Origin: CAYQTE01 sp964420285
GTDB taxonomy: Bacteria; Planctomycetota; Phycisphaerae; Tepidisphaerales; Tepidisphaeraceae
Assembly: GCA_964420285.1 (NCBI GenBank)
Contig: CAYQTE010000016.1
Coordinates: forward strand, 18,725 to 82,724
Direction: 5' to 3'
DNA length: 64,000 bases
Shown here: positions 34,452-43,563 of the stretch, piece by piece
How the letters are laid out: each line of letters opens with the position of its first letter
Numbering within the stretch: the stretch's first letter is position 1
Notes under the pieces: generated by a model
Told to the model about the DNA's origin: nothing
Databases searched by the model: none
Seen by the model: the letters and a program-made list of their open reading frames with translations, nothing else
Translations under genes and position numbers: made by a program

Positions 34452-34622
34452 ATGGTGCAGAGCGTGGAAGAAATCGTACGAGAATACCTTCAAGCCGCTC
34501 GGAAAATGCGGCGCGAGAACCGCGACCCCGCCAAGGCCAAGGCGTTTCTTTTGCGCGCCGGCATTGCCGAGCGGCATAAAGCCTCACCCAACGGCATCCG
34601 TCTGGCCAAGCGATATCGCTAA
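34452..34622 (+). CDS. Small basic helical protein, putative antitoxin of the following gene
   Basis: 56 residues from ATG 34452. The product (MVQSVEEIVREYLQAARKMR then DPAKAKAFLLRAGIAERHKA and RLAKRYR) is an amphipathic helical, Lys/Arg/Ala-rich protein with a 'FLLRAGI...' core. I have seen similar short proteins of the form AxxFLxxAGIxxxxGxLxKPYR directly ahead of homologues of the next gene, but cannot check that here. The stop lies two nt before the GTG of the downstream gene, indicating tight coupling. Another frame across the same DNA opens earlier (34444) but has little coding character. Confidence 0.55.
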   Translation: MVQSVEEIVREYLQAARKMRRENRDPAKAKAFLLRAGIAERHKASPNGIRLAKRYR

Positions 34623-34624
34623 TC

Positions 34625-35236
34625 GTGGACGCCGCTTCCACCAGTTTCGTGCTTGGCTACCACGGTTGCGACCGGGCACTGTCGGAGCGCGTGCTGGCTG
34701 GCAAGGCGTCCCTGAAACAAAGCCACAACGATTACGATTGGCTTGGTGACGGCGTGTATTTCTGGGAACACAACGCCCGGCGGGCGTTTGAGTTCGCCCG
34801 CGAAATCGCGCGGCGACCACGACACTCCGGGCAGAAGATCAAGAACCCTGCCGTAATCGGCGCGATCATCGACCTTCGGTACTGTTTGAATCTCCTGGAT
34901 TCCCGTTTCATCGTAATGGTCCGCGAAGCGTACGAGCAATTGGTCGAATCAGCGGCTGGGGGGCGAATGACGCTGCCGCGGAACACTGGCGGAGGAGACA
35001 AATTAAAACGCAATCTCGATTGTGCGGTCATCCGCACGCTGCACCAGACGCACGAAGACGAGGGGAAGCCACCGTTTGACACCGTCCGCGCCGCATTCAT
35101 CGAAGGTGCGAGGCTCTATCCCGATGCCGGCTTCCTGGCCAAGAACCACATCCAGATTTGCGTCCGCAACGCTGCCTGCATCTTGGGGTATTTCCGCGCC
35201 CTGGACGAAACCGGCACGCCGATATCATTCAGTTGA
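34625..35236 (+). CDS. Putative ADP-ribosyltransferase-like protein, toxin candidate
   Basis: 203 residues from GTG 34625. Two conserved-looking blocks resemble an ART (H-Y-E) fold: LGYHGCDRALSERVLAG (His13) and WLGDGVYFWEHNARRAFEF (Tyr45, Glu48). The order HG, then a GxYF-type strand-helix, is that of DUF3990- and DarT-like ADP-ribosyltransferases, but I cannot place it in a named family from sequence alone. The C-terminal half is not recognised. With the 56-residue gene immediately upstream it looks like a two-gene toxin-antitoxin or defence module in a TA-rich region. Confidence 0.55.
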   Translation: MDAASTSFVLGYHGCDRALSERVLAGKASLKQSHNDYDWLGDGVYFWEHNARRAFEFAREIARRPRHSGQKIKNPAVIGAIIDLRYCLNLLDSRFIVMVREAYEQLVESAAGGRMTLPRNTGGGDKLKRNLDCAVIRTLHQTHEDEGKPPFDTVRAAFIEGARLYPDAGFLAKNHIQICVRNAACILGYFRALDETGTPISFS

Positions 35237-35316
35237 TTGCGCCGGTGGGTTTCGGGAAAGTTCACGACGCATTCTGTCTGGCCTTACATTCCGGATGCAT
35301 GTTTCTTGCCCGCCCG

Positions 35317-36030
35317 CTACGGCACCATCGAATCCGAGCCTTCAGGGTCGATGTAATTCCAGAGATACAACGATGCGGCGGTGCGATGCGGACGCCAGGG
35401 TTCGCCCAGCGGGAGAATCTCTTTGGGCGACGGCACTTCCTTCATGCCGTAGACGATTGAGATGCTGCGCCGCAGGGCGTAGTCGCCGATCGGAAACACA
35501 TCGCGACGGCCAAGGTGGAAGATCAGGAGCATCTCGACAGTCCACTGGCCGATGCCGCGGATACCGGTCAGTCGCTGGGAGATCTCGTCGTCGCTGAGGA
35601 CCAGCATCAGGTCGGACGTGGGAACCGTTCCGTCCATGGTCTTTGCGGCGAGGTCTTTGACGGCGGTGATCTTGTTCCACGACAGGCCGGCGCCTCGCAG
35701 CAAATCGTCCGACGTTCTCAGCAGATCGGCGGGCTGGGGAATCGCCGCGTGGGGATCGAGCGCTTTGATCCGGCCGAGTATGGTGTTGGCGGCTTTGGGC
35801 GACAGTTGCTGCTGAACGATCGCCTGAAAGAGCGTGCTGTATGGCGATTGGCCGGGAGCGAGTTTGAAGTCGATCGGCTTGGCGAAGCAGCGGGCGAGGA
35901 CCGGATCGCGCGCGGACAGGATTTTGGCGGCGCGGCGAAGATGTGCGGCCGAGCTAATGACCGGATGAGGCTTTGCGGCGACGGGTCTTGCCGGCGGCGC
36001 TTTTGCCTTTGCTGAGTGGCTTGACTTCAT
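35317..36030 (-). CDS. DNA-3-methyladenine glycosylase II family (AlkA/HhH-GPD)
   Basis: 237 residues. The HhH-GPD domain is plain: LFQAIVQQQLSPKAANTILG then LTGIRGIGQWTVEMLLIFHL with the catalytic Asp183 in FPIGDYALRRS. It removes alkylated bases in base excision repair. About 75 bp of its 5' end overlap the tail of the upstream gene in another frame; a later start is possible. Confidence 0.92.
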   Translation of the reverse strand: MKSSHSAKAKAPPARPVAAKPHPVISSAAHLRRAAKILSARDPVLARCFAKPIDFKLAPGQSPYSTLFQAIVQQQLSPKAANTILGRIKALDPHAAIPQPADLLRTSDDLLRGAGLSWNKITAVKDLAAKTMDGTVPTSDLMLVLSDDEISQRLTGIRGIGQWTVEMLLIFHLGRRDVFPIGDYALRRSISIVYGMKEVPSPKEILPLGEPWRPHRTAASLYLWNYIDPEGSDSMVP

Positions 36031-36424
36031 GTAATGGGCTCCGTGCGCAATCTGTGGCGGCGTTCAGAAATCCAAGTGTCTCCCATTGGCGGCGAGCCTC
36101 GGCGGTCAGTTCATCGAGCTTCGCAAACAAGACATCGTCCGGCCGTTGAAAATTGAAACACGTCTTGCCCTGCTTGCGAGCCAGTAGCTTGGGATCCACC
36201 GCGGCTTGCAGCTTCGGATTGAAATAGAGCGGCATCAGGTGATAGGTGACAGCGCTCTTTTTCATGAGGACCGCGCCAAACCACATCGGGTGCCCGTTGG
36301 GAGCGGTCGCGCGAGTGACGAGCGTGAAATCGTCCGGCTTGTCGGATTTGACGATCATGCCGCCGGAATGCTTCTTCATGATCGCACGCAGCGCCGCGAA
36401 GGCGGCGGGGTAATCGGTCGGCAT
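35954..36424 (-). CDS. Conserved hypothetical protein, DUF1801-like
   Basis: Start taken at ATG 36424, with GGAG six nt upstream, giving 156 residues. The sequence (SDKPDDFTLVTRAT, HPMWFGAVLMKKSAVTYHLM, then GKTCFNFQRPDDVLFAKLDE) has the pattern of the small YdhG/DUF1801-fold proteins. The Lys/Arg-rich tail KSAAGKTRRRKASSGH extends into the overlap with the glycosylase. Function unknown. Confidence 0.7.
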   Translation of the reverse strand: MPTDYPAAFAALRAIMKKHSGGMIVKSDKPDDFTLVTRATAPNGHPMWFGAVLMKKSAVTYHLMPLYFNPKLQAAVDPKLLARKQGKTCFNFQRPDDVLFAKLDELTAEARRQWETLGFLNAATDCARSPLHEVKPLSKGKSAAGKTRRRKASSGH

Positions 36425-36437
36425 CGGCAACTCCGTT

Positions 36438-36782
36438 TCATTTGCCGGAAAACATGTCGAAAACCAATGGGCATGAGAGGCACACGCCCAGAAAGACCAG
36501 AACGATCGTCACGGCCATAATGGTGGCGGTGTTGGTGAGATCGCAATTCTTCCAACGGACGTGCAGGATGGCCCAGGCGATCAGCCACAGGACAATGCCA
36601 ACAATTGTCTTACCGGTCAGATTGCCAACCGGATCGTAGAAGTTCAGGTGCCTGGCAAAGAACGCAGATCGTTCGCCCAGCACGATCAGGATTCCCAGCG
36701 CAAGACAACCGATGCCCGCGGCCAGAATCGCCGCCCAGGCCGGGCCGTTCGGGATTTTTTCCGAGTCATTCGACATTGTCAT
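36438..36782 (-). CDS. Small membrane protein
   Basis: 114 residues from ATG 36782 with AGGGAG upstream. Three hydrophobic segments (AAILAAGIGCLALGILIVLG, KTIVGIVLWLIAWAI, TIMAVTIVLVFLGVCLSC). Thirty-eight nt downstream of the next membrane protein gene on the same strand, so the two are probably co-transcribed. No family recognised. Confidence 0.6.
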   Translation of the reverse strand: MTMSNDSEKIPNGPAWAAILAAGIGCLALGILIVLGERSAFFARHLNFYDPVGNLTGKTIVGIVLWLIAWAILHVRWKNCDLTNTATIMAVTIVLVFLGVCLSCPLVFDMFSGK

Positions 36783-36820
36783 GGACAACTCCCTGGCGCA
36801 GTCTGAATCATGCTCAAGAC

Positions 36821-37360
36821 CTATCGCGTCGGCGCCATCTTGTTGATGAACGCGCCGAACAGCCCGGCCACCGCGGCGCAAAAGAACGACACCGTATAGA
36901 GCACCAGCAGGGCTTGGCGCACTTTCGCATCGCGCACCAGTTGCCGGCCGTACTGTGTGACGACAGCGGCCACCGCCGTGGCGAGAATGGGGGCGAACCA
37001 GGCGACGTGCTCCTTCCATTCCATGCCGAATTCGTGCCAGTCCTCGGTTTGCGGTTTGGAAATCAGCAGGGCCTTGGGGTAATTGGCCAGCGCGGCGGCC
37101 GGGGCGCCCGCGGGCGGCTTGGCGCGATACCAGGGATAGATGACGTAAGTGCCAATGATGACCGCCAGCCATGCAAAGATCGCCATGGTCCAGGTGACGG
37201 CGATCAATCGTCGCAGGGTCCGGCGTGCGCCTTCCGGGGTCACCCATTCGGATCGCAGTCCCCACAGCGCCACAAGCCCGCCTGCAAAAGCCAGCAGAAA
37301 TCCGGCCCCGAAAACCATCCCATGCAACGCCGTCCACAATTCACGGTTGGAAAGCTGCAT
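36821..37360 (-). CDS. Multi-helix membrane protein
   Basis: Start taken at ATG 37360, with AGGAGG seven nt upstream, giving 179 residues. Four hydrophobic segments are visible, starting HGMVFGAGFLLAFAGGLVAL and ending LVLYTVSFFCAAVAGLFGAF. Histidines within or near the membrane (HGMVFG, EHVAWFAPI) might bind haem or metal, but this is speculation. It forms a small pair with the downstream membrane protein gene. Confidence 0.65.
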   Translation of the reverse strand: MQLSNRELWTALHGMVFGAGFLLAFAGGLVALWGLRSEWVTPEGARRTLRRLIAVTWTMAIFAWLAVIIGTYVIYPWYRAKPPAGAPAAALANYPKALLISKPQTEDWHEFGMEWKEHVAWFAPILATAVAAVVTQYGRQLVRDAKVRQALLVLYTVSFFCAAVAGLFGAFINKMAPTR

Positions 37361-37570
37361 CGCTGGCCTCCTGCGCGCCGCCATAAGACAAGGCCGCCGG
37401 CGACATGAGCGGCCGGCAATCATAGCACCGCCCGCGAGGCCCGGCCATTGACGGGCAAGCTTTACGAAAAGCTAACAGTTGATTCCCGCGCCGCTTTCTT
37501 GAGAATTCGCGGCGACGATGCTTCAATGGCCCGGTCCACTGAAGGCATTTGGATCAACATGAGGAATGGC

Positions 37571-38383
37571 ATGGAACTATCAACCAGCCCGCGGCAAACA
37601 GGTTCGTTTCTGGCAGGACGCTGCTTCACCATCATCGCGGCCGTTGCCGTGATCTGCATCGGGTTGCCGTCCCAACGGGCGACGGCCGGTCCGCCTTTCA
37701 TCACCGATGATCCCGAGCCCGTCGAGACGGGTCACGGCGAACTCTATCTGTCGACGATCGACAACTGGGCTCGCGACGGCGTCTCCGGCACCCTGCCGCA
37801 CGTCGAGTTCAACTACGGGCCGATCGAGAACATGCAGCTCCACGTTCTGGCGCCGATGGCGTACGACCGGCCGAACGTCGCGGACAACCTGAAATACGGA
37901 TACGGCGACACCGAGTTCGGGATCAAATATCGGTTCATTCAGGAAGATCAGTTGTTCCCCGGCTGCCCGCAGGTGGGAACTTTCCCGCTGGTGGAATTCC
38001 CGACCGGCGACCGCAACAACGGCACCGGCACCGGCCGGGCTCAGTTCTTCCTGCCCGTCTGGATGCAGAAGAGCTGGGGCGAGGAGAACCGCCAATGGAC
38101 GGTGTACGGCGGCGGCGGCTACTGGTTCAACCCCGGCGCCGGGAACCTCAATTACGGATTCGTCGGCGTCGTGCTACAAAAGCAGCTCACAGATAAGCTT
38201 GCCGTTGGCGGCGAATTGAATCACTCGACAGTCAGCGCCCGGGGCCAGAAGGACCACACCGGCCTCAACCTCGGATGCATCTATGACTTCACCGAGCATT
38301 GGCACGCCCTGCTCTCGGTCGGGCGCGACATCCACGGTTCAGAACTGCTGACCAGCTACGCCGGGATTCAGTTGACGTTTTGA
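37571..38383 (+). CDS. Outer-membrane beta-barrel protein (MetA/transporter-like)
   Basis: Start taken at ATG 37571, with GAGG six nt before, giving 270 residues. Signal peptide (CFTIIAAVAVICIGLPSQRATA) then PFITDDPEPVETGHGELYLS, typical of the family once called MetA-pathway of phenol degradation (PF13557). Alternating beta-strands run to a terminal aromatic (YAGIQLTF), as in outer-membrane barrels. The substrate is unknown. It lies upstream of a TonB receptor on the same strand. Confidence 0.75.
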   Translation: MELSTSPRQTGSFLAGRCFTIIAAVAVICIGLPSQRATAGPPFITDDPEPVETGHGELYLSTIDNWARDGVSGTLPHVEFNYGPIENMQLHVLAPMAYDRPNVADNLKYGYGDTEFGIKYRFIQEDQLFPGCPQVGTFPLVEFPTGDRNNGTGTGRAQFFLPVWMQKSWGEENRQWTVYGGGGYWFNPGAGNLNYGFVGVVLQKQLTDKLAVGGELNHSTVSARGQKDHTGLNLGCIYDFTEHWHALLSVGRDIHGSELLTSYAGIQLTF

Positions 38384-38482
38384 CGCCGTGCCTAAAGTGG
38401 ATGCCGGGCTTGCCGGACCGTATGTGTCGTGACGCAGAGTTAGAGCAAGAACGTCCGAGCTACAACCGTGCCGCACCAAACA

Positions 38483-38779
38483 TCAACCTGAACGAGCCTT
38501 CAAGACCGACGTGCTCTCAGCGCTCCACTGGTCAAAGTGCTGCGCGATATAGATTCGCAAGGGACACGTGCAGGCGAATGCCGCTGCAAACGGCTTGGCA
38601 AACGGGCACGGGATCGGGCCCGGATCATGGCACCCCAGGCATTCCAGAATCCCCGATTGTGCGTCAAATTCGGCGCGGCACAGATCCTCCAGCGCCGCTC
38701 CGACGCACATGAAATCCCTGGGACATTTCACCTGCGATTTCAGTTCTTCAAGCGTCAATTTTTCTTCAGGTTGAATCAT
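38483..38779 (-). CDS. Cysteine-rich small conserved protein
   Basis: 98 residues from ATG 38779. Eight cysteines in the pattern CPRDFMC, LC, LECLGC, PCPF and CTCPLR. The middle part PRDFMCVGAALEDLCRAEF and the ending CPLRIYIAQHF are conserved-looking. A metal-binding or Fe-S role is possible but not shown. It lies between barrel and TonB-receptor genes, on the opposite strand. Confidence 0.6.
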   Translation of the reverse strand: MIQPEEKLTLEELKSQVKCPRDFMCVGAALEDLCRAEFDAQSGILECLGCHDPGPIPCPFAKPFAAAFACTCPLRIYIAQHFDQWSAESTSVLKARSG

Positions 38780-38995
38780 GGCATCCGTTCTCGCGGTGCC
38801 GCCCTTTCTTGCGGGTAAATCGGCCGCGGCGGCGATTATATCGCGGCATCTTCACACGGATTGCCGTACCGGACAAGCAAACAAATGCAAAAAAAAAAAT
38901 GCAATGGGAAAGCCCTTGTAAAGACTTCAGCCCTCGGTATCGTGCGCGACAATTTCTGCCACGTCCGAGAAAAAAGGCCCAGTTGGGAGGTTGAG
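38780..38995. other. Upstream region of the TonB receptor with an 11-A tract
   Basis: 216 bp. An unbroken run of eleven A at 38889-38899 lies about 100 bp before the start. A weak promoter-like pair, TTGTAA (38916-38921) and TATCGT (38938-38943) with 16-nt spacing, lies downstream of it. No gene. Confidence 0.3.
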
Positions 38996-41221
38996 ATGAG
39001 AAGGATCAAATCTGCTGTTTCCGTACATACCCATCGCCGTTGGATCAATCGACCCGTTAATGGGGTGCTGGCGTTGATCGTGCTGTTTGGCCTGGCAACG
39101 AGTTTTGACCAGGCTCAGACCGAGCCGGGCAATTCGAGCGGGGGAGCTTCCGCGATGCCGATGCCCGCCGCCGCAACCCAGCCGGCCACCGAGCCGTCGG
39201 CGGAATTGCCGGAGTCAAAACCCGGCACCGCCGGACCCACCACCGTGCCCGAAGTCGTCGTCGTCGGGCGCGGTCAGGATCTCGTGGGAGTGGCCAACTC
39301 CTCCAATCAGGGATTCATCGGGCCGGAGGACATTCAAGACCGCCCGCTGCTCCGGCCGGCGGAAGTGCTCGAGGAAATTCCCGGACTGGTGATAACGCAG
39401 CACAGCGGCCCGGGAAAAGCGAATCAGTATTTTCTCCGCGGGTTCCAGCTCGATCACGGGACCGATTTTTCCGTGTCCCTTGAAGGCGTGCCGCAGAACC
39501 TTCCGACGCACGCGCACGGCCAGGGATATCTGGACCTGAACGACCTCATCCCGGAACTGGTACAGAGCATCGACTATCGCAAGGGACCGTACTTCGGCGA
39601 TGTCGGCGACTTCTCGGCAGCGGGATCGGCCGACATCAGATACGTGGACACGCTTCCGCAGGGAATCGCGTCCGTGACCGGGGGCAGTTACGGATTCGAG
39701 CGAGCGCTGGTGGCGGATTCCGCACCACTCGGAAAAGGCAACTTCCTGTGGGGCTTCGAGGGCGAACACGAGAACGGACCATGGGATGTCCCGGACAATT
39801 ACGACAAGTTCAATGGACTACTCAAATACAGCGAAGGCGCAGAAAAGCAGGGATGGAGCATCACGTCCTTCGGCATGAGCGGCAAATGGGACGCCACCAA
39901 TCAGGTGGCCGAGCGCGCCGTCGATGACGGCATGATCGATCGATTCGGATCGCTGAATCCCACCGATGGCGGCGACAGCGAGCGGTATACCGTCGTCGGC
40001 GAGGTTCACCAGAAAGACACAAACGGCGAATCCAAGCTGGAGGGCTATGGCGCCTGGTATGACATGCAGTTGTGGAACGATTTCACCTATTACCTCAACA
40101 ACCCCACCATGGGCGATCAGTTTGAACAGGAGGACCGGCGGTTCTATGGAGGTGTGCAGGGATCGCATACCTTCTTCGGCAGCGTCTCGGGGCGCACTTC
40201 CGACACGACCGTCGGCGTTCAACTTCGCAGCGACGCCATCTTTGACGGCCTGTACGACACCGAGGACCGCGAGCGTTACGCAACCGTCGAAGCCGCCCAC
40301 ACGATCGAAAGCTCCGGCGGATTGTATGTGGAGAATCAGACCCAATGGGCCGACAAGTTCCGCACCGAAGGCAGCTTGCGCGACGACTATTTCAACTTTC
40401 ACGTGCGCAGCGATATCCAGCCAAATTCCGGCGACGTCAACTCGGACATCTTCAGCCCGAAACTCAACCTGATCTTCGGCCCGTGGGACAAGACGGAGTT
40501 TTATATCAGCGGCGGCTACGGGTTCCACAGCAATGACGCGCGCGGCATTACCTCAGAGCTCTCGCCGGGCACGCTTCTGCCGGCGGAACACGTCACGCCG
40601 CTGACGCAGGCCAAGGGCGCCGAAGTGGGCGTCCGCACGGGAATCGTTCCCGGTCTTCAAAGCACCGTGTCGCTTTTCGGGCTGGATCTGAAATCGGAGG
40701 AAGTTTACGACGGCGACACCGCCGAGACCGTTCCCAGCGGTCCCAGCCGGCGCATCGGCGTCGAGTTCGGCAATAATTACAACCTGACACCGTGGCTGAC
40801 GCTGGACGGCGACTATTCGATATCGTCAGCCCATTTTGCCGACCACGAAGCCGCCGGCAGCTACGTGCCCGAATCCATTGGACAGGTTCTGCAGGCGGGC
40901 ATCGCCTTCCACGATTACCCCTACATCAAGGGTCTGTTCGGCGGGGTGCACGTTCGTTATTTCGGACCCCGCGCCCTGACGCAGGATGATTCCGTCCGAT
41001 CCAATTCCTCAACCATCCTCGACGCGGACCTGGGATATAAATTCAGCGACAAGGTCACGCTGAGAGCCGACTTCCTCAACTTTATGGATACCAAGACGGA
41101 CGATATTGAATACTATTATACCTCCCGCCTTCCCGGCGAACCGGCCGGCGGCGTAGCCGGCATCGTCGGACATCCGGCCGAGCCATTCGAGGCTCGCCTG
41201 ACATTGGAAATCCGGTTTTGA
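38996..41221 (+). CDS. TonB-dependent outer-membrane receptor
   Basis: Start taken at ATG 38996, with GGGAGG five nt before, giving 741 residues; a longer frame from 38861 passes through a poly-A tract. Signal peptide (GVLALIVLFGLATSFDQAQT). The plug domain is clear (LLRPAEVLEEIPGLVITQHS, FLRGFQLDHGTDFSVSLEGV, YFGDVGDFSAAGSADIRYVD) and the barrel runs to a C-terminal LEIRF. A long Pro/Thr/Ala linker separates signal and plug. It imports a large substrate using TonB. The tonB-like gene follows directly. Substrate unknown. Confidence 0.9.
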   Translation: MRRIKSAVSVHTHRRWINRPVNGVLALIVLFGLATSFDQAQTEPGNSSGGASAMPMPAAATQPATEPSAELPESKPGTAGPTTVPEVVVVGRGQDLVGVANSSNQGFIGPEDIQDRPLLRPAEVLEEIPGLVITQHSGPGKANQYFLRGFQLDHGTDFSVSLEGVPQNLPTHAHGQGYLDLNDLIPELVQSIDYRKGPYFGDVGDFSAAGSADIRYVDTLPQGIASVTGGSYGFERALVADSAPLGKGNFLWGFEGEHENGPWDVPDNYDKFNGLLKYSEGAEKQGWSITSFGMSGKWDATNQVAERAVDDGMIDRFGSLNPTDGGDSERYTVVGEVHQKDTNGESKLEGYGAWYDMQLWNDFTYYLNNPTMGDQFEQEDRRFYGGVQGSHTFFGSVSGRTSDTTVGVQLRSDAIFDGLYDTEDRERYATVEAAHTIESSGGLYVENQTQWADKFRTEGSLRDDYFNFHVRSDIQPNSGDVNSDIFSPKLNLIFGPWDKTEFYISGGYGFHSNDARGITSELSPGTLLPAEHVTPLTQAKGAEVGVRTGIVPGLQSTVSLFGLDLKSEEVYDGDTAETVPSGPSRRIGVEFGNNYNLTPWLTLDGDYSISSAHFADHEAAGSYVPESIGQVLQAGIAFHDYPYIKGLFGGVHVRYFGPRALTQDDSVRSNSSTILDADLGYKFSDKVTLRADFLNFMDTKTDDIEYYYTSRLPGEPAGGVAGIVGHPAEPFEARLTLEIRF

Positions 41222-41267
41222 ATTTGCCGCACCAAGCCGTTGGGCTATGATGGAGCCTGGGTGAATA

Positions 41268-42305
41268 ATGATTCCCGGTCCGCCAGTATTCGATCAAATC
41301 GCCGAAAGCGAAACGTGCCATGGGCACGACGCCGAACGTCCGTTGACGCTCGAATCTTGCGATGGCCCCAACGACAACTCCGATGGGCCGCCGGCGGAGC
41401 TGTTGGCGATTGTCGACGAAAGCGCAGGCTGGCAGGGCGTGCGTTCCTGTCGCCCGCTGGATTGGAAGTTATTTCTTGTTGCATTACTGGCATCCCTCAC
41501 TGCGCACGGGATGATCGCGGGGACAGTTTATCTGATCACGCGCCCATTGCCGACGCCGCCGGGGGTCATCATGGCGGCATCAAGCGGTTCGGCCGCGGCG
41601 GATTCGGACGACGCCGACGCGAACACAACAGGTCTTCTCGCCCCGCCGGAGACGCCGCCATCTCAACCCGATTTGCCCGATATGCCTGATCCGCCCGCTC
41701 CGCAGGATCCGCCGCCCGCCATTGCACAGGTGCAGGTACCTCCCGACCCCGTGCCAACCGTTGATCCTCCGGATATCACGCCGTTAGCCTTCAATGATGC
41801 ACCGAATGTACCGGACATCGCGCAGGCGTTCGAATGGAAACCATCCGAAAATGCCCTGCCGCGCACGAACGATGTTCCGCCGCAATTTCGGGTGCCGGGA
41901 TTCCCCCTCCCCACCACAGCCCCGGCCGTCGCTGTCGCAAGAACACCCGCAGCCAGGCCGAATCCCGTTGTACGTGCCCCGCGCGTCGCCGCACGCGGCG
42001 ATGGCAGTGGTACAGGAAACGGGCCCGGCGCACAGGATGGCTATGACGACCGCGGCCTGCCCAAGCCGGAGTATCCCGCCGAATCCAAGCGCCGACATGA
42101 ACAAGGCCTTGTCACGCTGGATGTGGAAGTGAAACCCGACGGCCGGCCCGGTACAATCACAATTGTGGATGATGCCGGTTACCCGCGTCTGGCGGACGCG
42201 GCGATCGCCGCCGTCCGACTCGCCACCTTTGAAGCGGCGACCATTGACGGCGTGGCCGTCGTCGGACATATCCGCATACCGTTTCGATTCGTCCTTCAGC
42301 AATAA
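41268..42305 (+). CDS. TonB family energy-transducing protein
   Basis: 345 residues. One membrane segment (LFLVALLASLTAHGMIAGTV) comes after about 65 N-terminal cytoplasmic residues, then a long Pro-rich periplasmic spacer, then the TonB C-terminal domain (PKPEYPAESKRRHEQGLVTL, VDDAGYPRLADAAIAAVRLA, IRIPFRF). It couples inner-membrane proton motive force to the receptor encoded just upstream. ExbB/ExbD are not in the window. Confidence 0.88.
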   Translation: MIPGPPVFDQIAESETCHGHDAERPLTLESCDGPNDNSDGPPAELLAIVDESAGWQGVRSCRPLDWKLFLVALLASLTAHGMIAGTVYLITRPLPTPPGVIMAASSGSAAADSDDADANTTGLLAPPETPPSQPDLPDMPDPPAPQDPPPAIAQVQVPPDPVPTVDPPDITPLAFNDAPNVPDIAQAFEWKPSENALPRTNDVPPQFRVPGFPLPTTAPAVAVARTPAARPNPVVRAPRVAARGDGSGTGNGPGAQDGYDDRGLPKPEYPAESKRRHEQGLVTLDVEVKPDGRPGTITIVDDAGYPRLADAAIAAVRLATFEAATIDGVAVVGHIRIPFRFVLQQ

Positions 42306-42531
42306 TGCCGGTCGGCGTGCAGTGGCTGATCTTTTTTCAAATAGCAGAAAATCCACGGCAGACGTGCGGACCCTCGTCAGGATGTCGCGCGTTCATCGCG
42401 GCGTCGATATCATGAATGTCATCCCCGCAAACAGAAAATCGGGGCGCCGGCACTTCGCCACCGACCGCAAACTGCGGTCGCAAGGGAACAATGTGACGGC
42501 GCCCCGTGCCTGATGATCCACCAGGAGCCGC

Positions 42532-43563
42532 TTATTTCGCCGGCTCGGTGGCGGCTGGTGCGCCTTCCAGTGAATAGACCAGAACCTTGAAGCTGTTGGC
42601 GTCGGTACGCGACGTGGCGTTGGACAGGTAGATCTTGTGGGTCTTGGTGTCGACGGCCATGGTGCGGGCGCCGCGCTCGGTGGTGAGGGTCTGCACCGGC
42701 AGGAGTTTGTCGGCGGTCACTTTGACCACGGTGACAGTGCCGGTTCCGCCGCCGGAGACGAAGCCGTAGTGTGTGCCGGGATCAAACGCGCTGGCGTCAA
42801 CGCCCTGGCCGCAGGTGACGGAATCGACAACCTTGCCGCTCTGGCTGTCCATCATGACCATCTTCTCGTTATCGCAGCCGATGATCAGGCGGTGAAGCTC
42901 CTGATCCATCGCCAGGCCGCTGGCCCCGGTGCCCGGCGCGATCGGCCAGGTGGCATCCACCTTGTGCGTCTTGATATCAATGCGGGCGATGGCGTTCTTG
43001 TCTTCGAGGTTGTCATAGATCTTGCCGGCCACCGGATCGCAGACGGCGGTCTCGGGCTTGCCGCCGAGTTCGATCGTGGCGTTGACCGTGCCGGTCTTGG
43101 CGTCGATGGCGGTGGATGAATTGCTTCGGCCGTTGAACGTATATATTTCGCCCGAGCCGGATGAATAGATGATGCAGTCGGGGTTGCCGCCGGTGTCAAC
43201 CTTCTTGTTGGTCTTGAGTGTGGCCAGATCGACAATGGAGACCTTGTTCTCCTGGCCATTGCTGGAGAAGCCGAGCTTCAGGTCGGGGACAACGGCAAAG
43301 CCATGCACGCCCGGGGTGTCGGCGATCTCGCCGACAACCTTGTCGCTATCCATGTCAATGACGACGACCTTGGTGCCGTGGGTGACATAGAGTCGCCGGC
43401 CGGCCGCGTCGGGATAGAGGTAGTCCCAACTGCTTCCGCCGCCGATCTGGATGACCTTGGCGGTCTTGTTATACTGTGGATCGGCACCCCGCGCGGGCAG
43501 CGCCACGACGCACAGGGCGGCGAAGACGGAAAGACACAACGACAATGTACTGCTTCGAACCAT
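42532..43563 (-). CDS. YncE-like beta-propeller protein, exported
   Basis: 343 residues with signal peptide (LSLCLSVFAALCVVALPARG) and AAAGGG before the ATG. Repeats such as YVTHGTKVVVIDMDSDKVVG and KVSIVDLATLKTNKKVDTGG mark the YncE/NHL-type propeller. Its function is not known beyond likely binding of ligand or cofactor. It is divergent to the efflux operon across 264 bp. Confidence 0.85.
   Translation of the reverse strand: MVRSSTLSLCLSVFAALCVVALPARGADPQYNKTAKVIQIGGGSSWDYLYPDAAGRRLYVTHGTKVVVIDMDSDKVVGEIADTPGVHGFAVVPDLKLGFSSNGQENKVSIVDLATLKTNKKVDTGGNPDCIIYSSGSGEIYTFNGRSNSSTAIDAKTGTVNATIELGGKPETAVCDPVAGKIYDNLEDKNAIARIDIKTHKVDATWPIAPGTGASGLAMDQELHRLIIGCDNEKMVMMDSQSGKVVDSVTCGQGVDASAFDPGTHYGFVSGGGTGTVTVVKVTADKLLPVQTLTTERGARTMAVDTKTHKIYLSNATSRTDANSFKVLVYSLEGAPAATEPAK

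Noticed and set aside
38889..38899. 11-A tract as a phase-variation switch of the TonB receptor
   Set aside because: The best start (ATG 38996 with GGGAGG) lies downstream, so slippage in the tract would not alter the protein; a transcriptional effect cannot be judged.
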